IMG/VR virus record: IMGVR_UViG_3300008111_000019
Location: 12,590-76,589 of that record
Direction: 5' to 3' (one strand)
Source of the DNA: a virus
Length of the DNA stretch: 64,000 nt
Both the position numbers and the translations under genes were made by a program. The notes under the pieces are model-generated. The model searched no databases and was not told the DNA's origin. It was given only the letters and a program-made list of their open reading frames with translations. How positions within the stretch are numbered: the stretch's first letter is position 1; the number at the start of each line of letters is the position of its first letter. Positions 14,278 to 25,000 of the stretch are shown in pieces.

Positions 14278-16578
14278 GTGTCAATATTTAGAGACATTGG
14301 TCAGACAATTGGTACAGTATTAAGACCTGATGGAAATCCTGTTTCTGCTGTGACTAATCTTCCAGGCATTGCAGCAGGAGTAGCAAGAGTAATCTCCGGA
14401 GTTCCTACTGCTAATTCGGCCACTTTAAATACTTCCAAGGCTTCAAATTCTAATCAAGATTCAACAGGAACACCTGCTGTGAAAATTTTTGGATTAGACA
14501 AAATTAAAGGAGGCCCGCCTTACCCTAATGTATTAGAACAATTTGCTTCATATAGTAATATATGGACTTTGTGTTGCCTTGAACCTAGTCAGTTTAATAA
14601 TCCTAATACATACAGAGGTAAACCGGGTGCTTTAAAAAATATTGTTATATCTAGTGCAGGAAGATATGACGAACAACGGGCAAAAACATCTAACGGTTCT
14701 CCAGAATTTTTTATCGATAATATTAATTTTATTAGTAGACTAGCAGGTCAAGATGCCGGTTGGACTAATGTAACACAATTTGAATTTGATGTCTATGAAC
14801 CATACAGTATGGGATTATTTTATCAAAGTCTTTTGTCAGCAGCATTATCTGCAGGGTATCCTCATTACATTGGCGATGTTCCTTTTTTATTAAAATTAGA
14901 ATTTGTAGGGTTTGACGACAAGGGTAGAATATTTGCCAGCAAAGAACAACTGGCCAAATATTTTACAATAAAAATTACTGAATCAGATATGAAAGTGGAC
15001 GAAGGCGGCAGCAGATACAAATGCAAAGCAGTACCGTTGCACCACTCAGGATATCTAGACGGAGCCAATACATATCCTGTTGAATTAAACATATCAGGTA
15101 ATACTGTATTAGAAGTTTTAGCCAGTGGTAAAAACAGTCTAATGAATGCTCTGAATACTTCACAGTTTGAATTAGTAGATCGCAATATGATAGGAAAACC
15201 AGACCTATATGAAATAGTTTTTCCTATAGACTGGCAAGATAGAGTTGGACTAGAAGGTGGTGCAACAGCCGATACACTAAGAGCCATGGTGGATATTAAT
15301 GCTGGAAAACCCATTAAGGCCGGAGTTAACGCAGACTTTGACACGCTTGAATACGGCCAAGGACCTATTGGTTACAGCAGTATGGGCTTTGATGCAACAT
15401 CTGGCGGAAACTATCTTTTTAAAGATGCAGCAGATACTGTTGATCCTTCTACTGGAAGAATACAGCGAGATCAAATGAGTATCGATCCATCTCGTCGAGT
15501 TTTTACATTTGGTAAAAAAGTTCAAATTACCAATGTTATTAAATGGATAGTACTGGCCAGCGAATATTGTTCAAAAAATCTTAGACCAGAAGCCATTGAT
15601 CCTAAAACCGGTCTTGTAAACTGGTTTAGAGTTGATGTACAAATTGATCTTTTAGAATACGATAAAATTAGAAATCAGAGAGCAAAAAAATATATCTATA
15701 GAGTTGTACCGTTTAAAGTTAGCGCAGAATATTTGAAAAATCCTAGTTCTGCTACTCCTACTCAAGGCAGAGAAGCCATATGCGCGAAAAGATATGATTA
15801 TTTGTATTCAGGTCAAAATAATGATATTCTAAAATTAGATCTTACATTTAACGGAATGTTTCATACAGGTCAACTACCTAGGCCGCCTCAACAGCATGCT
15901 TCGATACAAAACGATGATAATCAATCTGCCGCTGAGACTAAGAGATTATCCGCACAGACACAGTCTGGCGCTGCGCCACAGTCGGTTACATCGGAAACAG
16001 GAACACCTGCTGTAAAACCTAATTACAAGATACAAACTGGAACATACTCCGGAGAAAAAACAGTTGAGCAAGTTATTGCCGATGCATTCCAAGATGCTTT
16101 CCAAAACGGAAACAGAGATATGATGAATGTAAAAATGGAAATCCTAGGAGATCCATATTATCTTTCGGATTCGGGTATCTGTTCTAAGTTTTTAGGAGAG
16201 TATGGTCCAAACGAACAAATTACTGCCGAAGGTACAATGAATTGGCAAGGATCTGAAATTTTTATATTTGTAAGTTTTAGAAATCCTATTGAACCTAATC
16301 TAGGAACTACGGGTCGTGGCGGCCTATTTAATTTTCCTAAAGGGCAGTGGGTTAGTCCTTACAGCGGCCTGTATAGAGTTGTTGGGGTAGACCATAAATG
16401 GTCCAGCGGCATTTATACACAGACTCTCGATATGAATCGCATAATTAATCAAAGCGTTGACTTTGCTGGAAGGGCAGAAATTGATAGACAGAACCAATGG
16501 TTATACGAAGTTAAAGAAGCACCAAAACCAACAGGTCCGATTGATAATACAGTTTATGGTGGCGATGAAGGTGAATAA
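14278..16578 (+). CDS. Baseplate hub protein, gp27-like (inferred)
   Basis: A 766-residue protein with GTG start immediately after the gp53 stop. The first 70 residues are flexible. A large mixed region follows, including EFDVYEPYSMGLFYQSL and FLLKLEFVGFDDKGR. The C-terminal part (about 605-730) ends in SGLYRVVGVDHKWSSG then TQTLDMNRI. That 'sG-Y-V--v-H-ws-G--TQ-L-m-R' pattern is seen in tail hub proteins (gpD/gp27 class) that seat the central spike. Its stop overlaps the start of gp5, the expected partner of gp27. T4 gp27 is 391 residues, so this version is enlarged. The hub role is inferred from the C-terminal pattern and position. Confidence 0.6.
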   Translation: MSIFRDIGQTIGTVLRPDGNPVSAVTNLPGIAAGVARVISGVPTANSATLNTSKASNSNQDSTGTPAVKIFGLDKIKGGPPYPNVLEQFASYSNIWTLCCLEPSQFNNPNTYRGKPGALKNIVISSAGRYDEQRAKTSNGSPEFFIDNINFISRLAGQDAGWTNVTQFEFDVYEPYSMGLFYQSLLSAALSAGYPHYIGDVPFLLKLEFVGFDDKGRIFASKEQLAKYFTIKITESDMKVDEGGSRYKCKAVPLHHSGYLDGANTYPVELNISGNTVLEVLASGKNSLMNALNTSQFELVDRNMIGKPDLYEIVFPIDWQDRVGLEGGATADTLRAMVDINAGKPIKAGVNADFDTLEYGQGPIGYSSMGFDATSGGNYLFKDAADTVDPSTGRIQRDQMSIDPSRRVFTFGKKVQITNVIKWIVLASEYCSKNLRPEAIDPKTGLVNWFRVDVQIDLLEYDKIRNQRAKKYIYRVVPFKVSAEYLKNPSSATPTQGREAICAKRYDYLYSGQNNDILKLDLTFNGMFHTGQLPRPPQQHASIQNDDNQSAAETKRLSAQTQSGAAPQSVTSETGTPAVKPNYKIQTGTYSGEKTVEQVIADAFQDAFQNGNRDMMNVKMEILGDPYYLSDSGICSKFLGEYGPNEQITAEGTMNWQGSEIFIFVSFRNPIEPNLGTTGRGGLFNFPKGQWVSPYSGLYRVVGVDHKWSSGIYTQTLDMNRIINQSVDFAGRAEIDRQNQWLYEVKEAPKPTGPIDNTVYGGDEGE

Positions 16579-18128
16579 TGGCTATTGAAAAACGAACACA
16601 ATCGCAACTATCTGACGGCAAAGTTGGCACAGGAATAATGTTGGCCAAGGTAGTTGGTTACCTTGATCCTAGTTTTATGTGCGGGTTAGAAGTTACTTTG
16701 TTAGACAATCAAGGTGCTACTATAGGAGAAGACTCTCAAAGTTTTCCAGTAAAGTATGCCAGTCCCTTTTATGGCATAACTGCCTACGAAAATATGGGAC
16801 TGAATAAAACAGACTGGAATGACACGCAGCAGAGTTATGGTATGTGGTTCCCAACAGTTGAGATAGGAACAACTGTGCTAGTGGTGTTTGTTGGCGGAAA
16901 TCTTGCAGACGGTTATTTCATTGGCTGTGTTCCAGGTAGATTTGCTAATCAAATGATTCCGGCTATAGGCGGCAGTACAGAATTTGAAGCATCGCCTGAT
17001 CAAAAAAAGAAATACGATACTACTCAACCTTTGCCTGTAGCAGAAGTTAACAGAAAAACTAACTCACTAGAAAAAAGTTTAAACATTGATAAAATTAAAA
17101 AACCAGTGCATCCTATTGCAGATGTGTTTTTAAAACAAGGCCTTTTAGAAGATGATGTTCGTGGTGTGACAACATCAACAGGTAGACGTACGGTTCCTAA
17201 CAGCGTATTTGGTATAAGCACCCCCGGACCATTTAATCGCGGAGAGGGAACTAAAAAACAATTTCTAGGTAAGAAGAAAAGTTCAAGTTCAGTACCAGTG
17301 CCTGTATCTAGATTAGGTGGAACTACGTTTGTCATGGATGACGGTGACGACCAATATCAACGCCTAACATCGGCAGGCGAAGGTCCAGTTGAATATGCCG
17401 ATACTTCCAACGGAGAAAAAGGAAATCCTAATATTCCTTATAACGAATATTTTCGTATAAGAACTAGAACCGGACATCAAATCTTAATGCATAATTCTGA
17501 AGATTTGATTTACATAGGTAATTCTAAAGGCTCAACATGGATAGAGTTGACCAGCAATGGTAAAATAGATATCTATGCTGAAGACAGTGTTAGTGTGCAT
17601 ACTAAAAACGATTTAAATCTGCGAGCCGATCGAGACATCAATTTAGAAGCCGGCAGAAACGTTAATATAAAAGCATCAGCAGATTACAGCAACGGAGATA
17701 GTGCTGATGCTAATGGATTTGACAGCGGCAAGGTGCATATAGAAAGTCAATATGACATGAAACTGTTAGTTGGCGGTAATGGTTTTATAACCACTACTAC
17801 AAATTTAGAAGTATCTACAGGTGTTAATAACAACTTTACTGCCGGTGCTAATACAAATATTCTAAGCGGAGGAGACCATGTTGAAACCGCAGCAACAATT
17901 AACATGAATGGAACAGCAGCCACCGCAGCAGTATCAGCAGCAGTTTTAGTTGTACATGATAACATAGTAACTGATTCTGCTGAACCTTGGGAAAATAAAA
18001 ATAGATATTCTGTAAGCACTCCGTTAAAGAGCATAATGAAAAGAATCCCAATGCACGAACCGTGGGCCTTGCATGAGAATCAAGCACCTGCACAATTAAC
18101 TCCTGATAACACAGACAGGGAGACATAA
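16578..18128 (+). CDS. 5: Central spike protein gp5 without lysozyme domain
   Basis: A 516-residue spike. The N-terminal OB-fold covers about 12-135 (GTGIMLAKVVGYLDPSFMCG, MWFPTVEIGTTVLVVFVGG). A linker follows to about 245. A VgrG-like strand region (RTRTGHQILMHNSEDLIYIG) then leads into a beta-helix (about 295-440) with short repeats such as DLNLRADRDINLEAGRNVNI. T4 gp5 carries a lysozyme domain between OB-fold and beta-helix; none is visible here. The wall-cutting domain of this phage appears to be in the tape-measure protein instead. The gene overlaps the hub gene stop and is followed one base later by gp25. Confidence 0.85.
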   Translation: MAIEKRTQSQLSDGKVGTGIMLAKVVGYLDPSFMCGLEVTLLDNQGATIGEDSQSFPVKYASPFYGITAYENMGLNKTDWNDTQQSYGMWFPTVEIGTTVLVVFVGGNLADGYFIGCVPGRFANQMIPAIGGSTEFEASPDQKKKYDTTQPLPVAEVNRKTNSLEKSLNIDKIKKPVHPIADVFLKQGLLEDDVRGVTTSTGRRTVPNSVFGISTPGPFNRGEGTKKQFLGKKKSSSSVPVPVSRLGGTTFVMDDGDDQYQRLTSAGEGPVEYADTSNGEKGNPNIPYNEYFRIRTRTGHQILMHNSEDLIYIGNSKGSTWIELTSNGKIDIYAEDSVSVHTKNDLNLRADRDINLEAGRNVNIKASADYSNGDSADANGFDSGKVHIESQYDMKLLVGGNGFITTTTNLEVSTGVNNNFTAGANTNILSGGDHVETAATINMNGTAATAAVSAAVLVVHDNIVTDSAEPWENKNRYSVSTPLKSIMKRIPMHEPWALHENQAPAQLTPDNTDRET

Positions 18129-18129
18129 A

Positions 18130-18567
18130 ATGGCCAAATTATATAATCAAACCGTAGTTGCATCTAAAAGAGTTACTGTTGCTACTGACAACGGTGCAGC
18201 CTTTACCTACAAAGGTTTTAATTCTCAAGAGACTAAAAATAAATTTAAAGTCTACGATATAGATCTAGTAAAGCAGGATATTATCAATCATTTCTATATT
18301 AGAAAAGGTGAAAAATTAATGAATCCAGATTTTGGAACAGTAATCTGGGATTTGATATTTGAACCGTTCACTGAAGAAGTTAAACGATTAATCACTGAAG
18401 ATGTGGAACAGATCATTAACTATGATCCTAGAATAGCCATTAACAGTGTTAGTATTGATGCCACTGACATGGGCATTAGAATAGAAGCAGATATAGCCTA
18501 TTTGCCGTTTAACATCAACGAAAGAATGGTTTTTAATTTTGATAAAGAAAATAATATTATAAACTGA
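18130..18567 (+). CDS. 25: Baseplate wedge protein gp25
   Basis: A 145-residue member of the gpW/gp25 family. Characteristic are FYIRKGEKLMNPDFGTVIWD, LIFEPFTEEVKRLITEDVEQ and the final strands. gp25 belongs to the inner wedge, where it links the sheath to the gp6-gp7 bundle. Length is close to T4 gp25 (132 aa). The short N-terminal extension (about 35 residues) is unremarkable. Confidence 0.93.
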   Translation: MAKLYNQTVVASKRVTVATDNGAAFTYKGFNSQETKNKFKVYDIDLVKQDIINHFYIRKGEKLMNPDFGTVIWDLIFEPFTEEVKRLITEDVEQIINYDPRIAINSVSIDATDMGIRIEADIAYLPFNINERMVFNFDKENNIIN

Positions 18568-18583
18568 CCACTTAATTTTGCAA

Positions 18584-18591
18584 AATAAATA
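18584..18591 (+). promoter_or_regulatory. Late promoter octamer AATAAATA for gp6
   Basis: AATAAATA (7 of 8) lies 17 bases before the gp6 ATG and overlaps a 12-bp palindrome, ATTTTGCAAAAT at 18575-18586. The leader would be only about a dozen bases. Confidence 0.5.
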
Positions 18592-18608
18592 CGTGATAGA
18601 GATAAAAA

Positions 18609-21600
18609 ATGACCACAACTTCAAGACAAAATAGCCTTATACTTAACGAAGATTGGACTAGGATTTATCAGACATTTAAAAATGCTGACTTCAAATCCTA
18701 CGATTTTGAAAATCTTCGTAGGGTAATAATCGCATATTTCCGTGAAAATTATCCGGAAGATTTCAACGATTATATTGAAAGTTCTGAATATCTAGCACTG
18801 ATTGATGCTATGGCTTTTCTTGGTCAAAGTCTTGCTTTCCGTATTGATCTTGCTTCTAGAGAAAATTTTATTGAACTAGCAGAGCGCAAAGAAAGTGTTT
18901 TACGTTTGGCTAGAATGTTAAGTTATAATGCCAAAAGAAATATTCCTGCTACCGGTCTTTTAAAATTTGACACAGTAAGTACCACAGAAAATATATTAGA
19001 TTCTAACGGAAAAAATCTAGCACAACAAACAATTATCTGGAATGATCCAACAAATCAAAACTGGGCAGAACAATTTATCACAGTTTTGAATGCTGCTATG
19101 AGCGATAACACAGAGTTTGGCCGCAGCCAAGGATCTTCAATTATCGATGGAATTCTAACAGAACAATACAGACTTAGAACATCATCCACTGATGTTCCTG
19201 TGTTTACTTTTAATAAAATTGTTGCTGGTCGTCAAATGCCTTTTGAAATTGTAAGCACAGCATTTAGAGGCAGCGAAACTATCTATGAAGAAGCACCAAC
19301 TCCATCCAACCAACTAGGATTTGTTTATAAGAATGACGGTCGAGGCGGCACAAGTTCCAATACTGGATTTTTCTTTTTGTTCAAACAGGGTAGTTTAGAA
19401 TTAGCAGATTTTACTATAGATGTACCTAAGTCAAATGAAATCGTAGCCGTAGATTCTAATAACATCAATGAAAACGATGTTTGGTTGTTTAGATTAAACA
19501 GTGCAGGAGCACAAATAGAAGAATGGACTAAAGTACAATCTTTAATTGGTAATAACATTGCCTATAACAGCATTGCATCAAATATTAGAAATATCTATTC
19601 TGTGTTGACCAAAGAAAGTGACAGAGTTGATCTTGCTTTTGCCGACGGTGTTTACGGTAATTTACCACAAGGCACTTTTAGAGTTTATTACAGAAAGAGT
19701 AATGGCTTATCATATCAGATAGCACCGAGAGAAATGCAAGGCATTAGTTTATCTATTCCTTACGTAAACAAACAAGGGGTGAATCAAACTTTAATAGTTA
19801 CCTGTAGTCTCAAATATACAGTAGATTCTTCAACCGCATCTGAAAGTGTTGACTCTATAAGAATTAATGCACCAGCATCATATTATACACAGAATAGAAT
19901 GATAACAGGAGAAGATTATAATCTTGCTCCTTTGACTACCAGTCAAAATATTTTAAAAGTAAAATCTATTAATAGAACATCTAGCGGAATTAGCAGAAAC
20001 TTTGATATTATAGATGCATCTGGCAAATACAGTAATGTTAATGTATTTGCTGACGACGGAATTATCTATAAAGAAGAAATTGAAAGATCATTGTCTTTTA
20101 AGTATGCCAATCGTGTAGACATTATTAATTTTATAAGAAATAAAATTGAGCCTATTTTTACTGATACAGATGTTTACAATTTCTATCTAACAAAATTTGA
20201 AAGAATTTTATTCACAGATAATAATACTATCTGGAATCAAGTTACTAACGATATTAATAACTCTTCTGGTTATTTCACTAATCTAGTCGACACAACATCA
20301 ATTTTACCAGTGGCCACTTATACCACAGGTCTTTTACGTTATCTAACACCCGGAGCACTAATTAAATTCATTCCTCCAACAGGTAAGAGTTTTAAAAAGG
20401 GTAAGTTAGTTAATACGGATTCTACAGATCCTGAGCAGACATCTTACATATGGACTAAGGTTGTTAAGATAACAGGTGACGGTACAGCCAACAATTCCGG
20501 AGTCTTAACCACTAATCTAGGACCTGTACAATTCAATGACATAGTACCTAGTTTAGCAGTAGCATCTATAATCATACCTAAATTTATTAATAATTTAAGT
20601 ACAGCATTGGAATCACAAATGGTGGATCTAATGTTTGGAAATTTAAATTTTGGACTTAGATATAACACTGCTGACACTGACTGGAAGATTATCACTGCTT
20701 CTAATTTAAATCTTGTTGATGATTTTAGTTTAGGAAAAGCAGGAGATGTAACTAACTCAAATCTAGACGCCTCTTGGATCATAGCATTCATCAAAGAACC
20801 AGATCAATATGTGGTAAGAATTAGAGGTATGGATTATATTTTTAGAAGTATAAAACAAAATAGATTTTATTTTGATAGCAATCAAAAAGTATTTGATAGC
20901 GAAACTGGTAAAGTTGTCAAAGATAAAGTTGTAGTATTAGGAATTAATGCCGGACAGGATTTAATTAATCCGTTAGTAGCAGATTATACTTTTGAAATCA
21001 CCGACAGTGTTAGATTTGATGACGGGTATGAAAGTTCGGAAGAAATAAAAGTTACATTTTATGACAGCGATGATGATGGTGTTATCGATGATCCAGATAC
21101 TTTTAGACAAGTCGTTGGACCTGATTCTTCTAACAGATTTCTGTTTTTTCAAACAACTACCGATGCTTACGGATACACAATTAAACAATTCGTAGACAAT
21201 TCTAATGACACCGTGTTAATTAGACAAAAAGAAAGTCTAGTTAATATCAACGATTTCTCCGACAGTCAATTAGTTTATTTTTATGACATTGATGAAAATG
21301 TAGTTAAGAGAGTTGATAAAACAACAAACACTTTTATATTAGAGCCTTCCTATACTGCTAACATAGGCAGAGACAATTTAAAATTTCAATATATTCACAA
21401 TGCAGGAGTTGATAGAAGAATAGATCCTAGTGCTTCTAACATTATTGATGTTTACCTTCTAACAAGAAGTTATGATACAGCATTTAGAAATTTCCTTTCT
21501 GGTGCTGCTGATAAACCAACGGCTCCTAGCAGCGATAGTTTGAGAGTTACATTTGGTCAAAACTTAGATTTAATTAAATCAATAAGTGATGAAATCATTT

Positions 21601-22013
21601 ATCATCCAGTAATTTATAAAGTTTTGTTTGGCTCAACTGCCGATGAAAAACTGCAAAGTAGATTTAAAGTGGTAAAAAATCCAAACAAGTTAATAAATGA
21701 TAACGATCTAAAAGTTCGCATAATTGCAGCGATCAACGAATTTTTTGATGTCAATAATTGGGATTTCGGTGATAAATTTTATGTCAGCGAAATGATCACT
21801 TATGTTATCAATACCTGTGCCCCTGATATTTCAAATTTAGTTTTAGTACCAAGACAAGCATCACAGTCGTTTGGTAGTTTATTTGAAATACAAAGTCGCA
21901 CAGATGAAATTTTTATTAGCGGTGCTACTGTAGATGATGTGGAAATAGTAACGTCAATTACAGCAGCAGAATTGAGAATCAGCAATGATTCAATTGTAAC
22001 TAGTACGAGTTAA
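18609..22013 (+). CDS. 6: Baseplate wedge protein gp6
   Basis: A 1134-residue protein, larger than T4 gp6 (660 aa). The N-terminal region matches gp6: YFRENYPEDFNDYIESSEY, ALIDAMAFLGQSLAFRIDLA, SRENFIELAERKESVLRLAR. The baseplate-J-like middle (about 300-480) and the C-terminal segment (about 1025-1100, INEFFDVNNWDFGDKFYVSE then VLVPRQASQSFGSLFEI) also fit. Extra beta-rich inserts lie between, including an Asp-rich loop (FYDSDDDGVIDDPDTF) that could bind calcium. gp6 forms the ring joining the six baseplate wedges. The gene is followed after three bases by the giant gene. Confidence 0.92.
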   Translation: MTTTSRQNSLILNEDWTRIYQTFKNADFKSYDFENLRRVIIAYFRENYPEDFNDYIESSEYLALIDAMAFLGQSLAFRIDLASRENFIELAERKESVLRLARMLSYNAKRNIPATGLLKFDTVSTTENILDSNGKNLAQQTIIWNDPTNQNWAEQFITVLNAAMSDNTEFGRSQGSSIIDGILTEQYRLRTSSTDVPVFTFNKIVAGRQMPFEIVSTAFRGSETIYEEAPTPSNQLGFVYKNDGRGGTSSNTGFFFLFKQGSLELADFTIDVPKSNEIVAVDSNNINENDVWLFRLNSAGAQIEEWTKVQSLIGNNIAYNSIASNIRNIYSVLTKESDRVDLAFADGVYGNLPQGTFRVYYRKSNGLSYQIAPREMQGISLSIPYVNKQGVNQTLIVTCSLKYTVDSSTASESVDSIRINAPASYYTQNRMITGEDYNLAPLTTSQNILKVKSINRTSSGISRNFDIIDASGKYSNVNVFADDGIIYKEEIERSLSFKYANRVDIINFIRNKIEPIFTDTDVYNFYLTKFERILFTDNNTIWNQVTNDINNSSGYFTNLVDTTSILPVATYTTGLLRYLTPGALIKFIPPTGKSFKKGKLVNTDSTDPEQTSYIWTKVVKITGDGTANNSGVLTTNLGPVQFNDIVPSLAVASIIIPKFINNLSTALESQMVDLMFGNLNFGLRYNTADTDWKIITASNLNLVDDFSLGKAGDVTNSNLDASWIIAFIKEPDQYVVRIRGMDYIFRSIKQNRFYFDSNQKVFDSETGKVVKDKVVVLGINAGQDLINPLVADYTFEITDSVRFDDGYESSEEIKVTFYDSDDDGVIDDPDTFRQVVGPDSSNRFLFFQTTTDAYGYTIKQFVDNSNDTVLIRQKESLVNINDFSDSQLVYFYDIDENVVKRVDKTTNTFILEPSYTANIGRDNLKFQYIHNAGVDRRIDPSASNIIDVYLLTRSYDTAFRNFLSGAADKPTAPSSDSLRVTFGQNLDLIKSISDEIIYHPVIYKVLFGSTADEKLQSRFKVVKNPNKLINDNDLKVRIIAAINEFFDVNNWDFGDKFYVSEMITYVINTCAPDISNLVLVPRQASQSFGSLFEIQSRTDEIFISGATVDDVEIVTSITAAELRISNDSIVTSTS

Positions 22014-22016
22014 TTA

Positions 22017-25000
22017 ATGGCCAATACAAATTATCCAGATAGTGGGTTACCGATCCGTAGAACAGTAGAGTTATTACCTACAATTTTTCAATCCGAGGCT
22101 AATGCCAAATTTATGTCGGCAGTGGTCGATCCACTAACACAGCCTGGCACACTAGATAAAACTGTAGGATATATTGGCAGACGTTATGGTAAGACATTTA
22201 ACAGCACAGATGTATATCTCGATACTGACCAAACACTAAGAAGCAGATATCAATTAGAGCCCGGTGTTGTTGTTGACGAAAATAAAAAAATTAAAAATTT
22301 TTACGATTATCTAGATTTTAAAAATCAATTAAAATTTTTTAATAATGATAATGAGAATGACAACAAGATAACTGATCAAGAGCATTATACATGGAATCCT
22401 CCCATAGACTGGGACAAGTTTATAAATTATAGAGAATATTATTGGGTTCCTGAATTTCCTCCAGATATCGCGATTACAGGTCAAGCACAGTCTATTACCA
22501 GCACATATAGAATATCTTTAGGTGCTAATTCCTATGTGTTTACTCCAGACGGCCAAACCAATAACCCTACACTAACTCTATATCGAGGACAAACTTATAA
22601 ATTTAATGTTAACATACCGGGACATCCGTTCTTTATTAGAACTAATTTAGATGTTGGCGTCTTGTTTTATAATCCTGCAATGCCATACAGTGCCGGACAA
22701 ATTGCAGTATTTGATGGAAAAATTTGGAAAGCAAAAGTCAACATATCAGTAAATGACGGTAGTAGCATAGATGAAAACAGTCAAGACTGGGAATTAGTTG
22801 ATGTCTATTATGATACATTTTCTTTTGATTATAACAACGGCGTAACAGGCGCCGGCAAAGAAACAGGCACTATTACCTTTGAAGTTCCTTTAGATGCACC
22901 TGATCTCTTATACTATCAAAGTGCTATAGATCCTAATTTCTTTGGCAAATTTTTAATCGCTAATGTTGAATCAAATACAAAAATAGACGTCGAAAAAGAA
23001 ATTATAGGAAAAGAAACTTATATCAGCAGTAACGGCATTACATTGTCAAATGGTATGGTAATAAGATTTCAAGGACAAGTAATTCCAGAAACTTATACTG
23101 CCTTAGGCAATAGCGGAAAGTATGTAGTTGAAGGAGTAGGAACTTCTATTAGATTAGTCTCAGTAGATGATTTAGTCATATCACCGATAGACGAATTAAA
23201 TGTGCCTGAGGTATTATTTGACGACGGAGGGTTCGATACTGAGCCGTTTGACGATGCTAGTCTTTACCCTGCTAATAAAGACTACCTAACAATAAATCGA
23301 GCAAGTGCAGATAGAAACAGTTGGAGTCGTTACAACAGATGGTTCCACAGGTCAGTGCTAGATTACGCTCATAGTGTTAATAACAGCGACTTTGCTGCTG
23401 ACGAAGCCTCTAGAGCAAAAAGACCAATCATTGAATTTATTCCAGATATAAAAATTTACAATCACGGAGAAATTGCTAAATCTTCTGTTGATTTTATAGA
23501 TGATTTCACAACTGATGTCTTTAGCGTAGTTGAGGGCAGTATAGGATACATTGTTGACGGTGAATCTCTTTTTGAAGGCGCTCGGGTATTAATTACCGCC
23601 GACACAGACAATCTAGTCAATAATCAAATCTATCGTGTTAAAATTATTACTCATAATAATAAAAAACAAATTACACTGATTAAAGAAAGCGACGGTGATC
23701 CTGTAGTTAATGAATGTCTACTAGTAAAAAGAGGAAAAAACAACCGAGGATTGATGTACCATTATAATGGCGACTCTTGGATAAAAAGTCAAACTAAGAC
23801 CAAAGTCAATCAATCTCCTTTGTTTGATTTGTTTGACGAAAATGAAATTAGTTTCGGCGATCAAGAAGTTTACCCAGTCAACACCTTTATAGGAACTCCG
23901 ATTGTCAGTTATAAAATAGGCAACGGGCCTGTTGATTCTGAATTAGGTTTTTCGTTAAGTTATTTGAATATTGATAATGTTGGAGATATTCAATTTAATT
24001 TTAATTTAGATAGTGATAGTTTTGATTACAAGATAGACAGAGAAATTTTAACTAAAAAACTTGCTACAGGTTTTTATAGATCTCAACGAGATCAGTATGC
24101 TAATTCCTGGACATCTCTAGATCGCAATTTTGCACAGCCTGTATTAGATACTATCGTTATCGTTAATGAAACCGATACAATAATTTCTACGGCTATTGAT
24201 TGGAATTCAGTAGAAGACGCTCAAATTAAAAAATTACTAGTTTTAGTTAACGGAATTAAGAGTAATGTTTCATACGTTAGAACAAGAAATAAATTTGTAT
24301 TTTCTAAAAATTTCAGTGCCGGAGATACTGTAACCTTTAAAATTTACTCAGACATACCGCCAGATACTGGGTATTATGAAATTCCTTTAGGATTAGAAAA
24401 AAATCCTTTAAATGCAAACATCACTAATTTCACATTAGGACAGGCGTCCGATCATCTAGGTACTGCATTAGAACTTAAAGATGAAATTGTAGGTATTTTT
24501 CCTGGATCGAGTAATCTAAGAGACATTTCTCAATATCAGCAATTTGCCAAGAGATTTTTGAAACACTCAGGTTCCGCCTCAGTGGCTATGATACTGTTGT
24601 GTGACAAAGATATTAACATTATTAAATCTCTGCAATTTGCTAAAAGATCTTACACAGATTTTAAAAACAGTTTTATTAAATTATCAGATGAATTGTATTT
24701 GAATCAAGAACCTAGAGATTTTGTCGATACAATCTTAAATGAAATCAGCAACAATTTAACATCCGCAAATCCGTTCTCTAATAGTGACATGGTAGGTAGC
24801 GGCGCCTACACAGTTTTAAAATATACAGTAGAAGACGAAGGAATTAAAACTTTTGCTCTTTCAGAAAAATTTGATCTTGAAACAGTTAGTGAAAGAGCAG
24901 TTTATGTCTATCAAAATTCTCAGCAACTAATACACGGCATTGATTATACTTTTAATTCTACTTTTGGTTTTGTTTTATTAAACATAGATCTAGCAGAAGG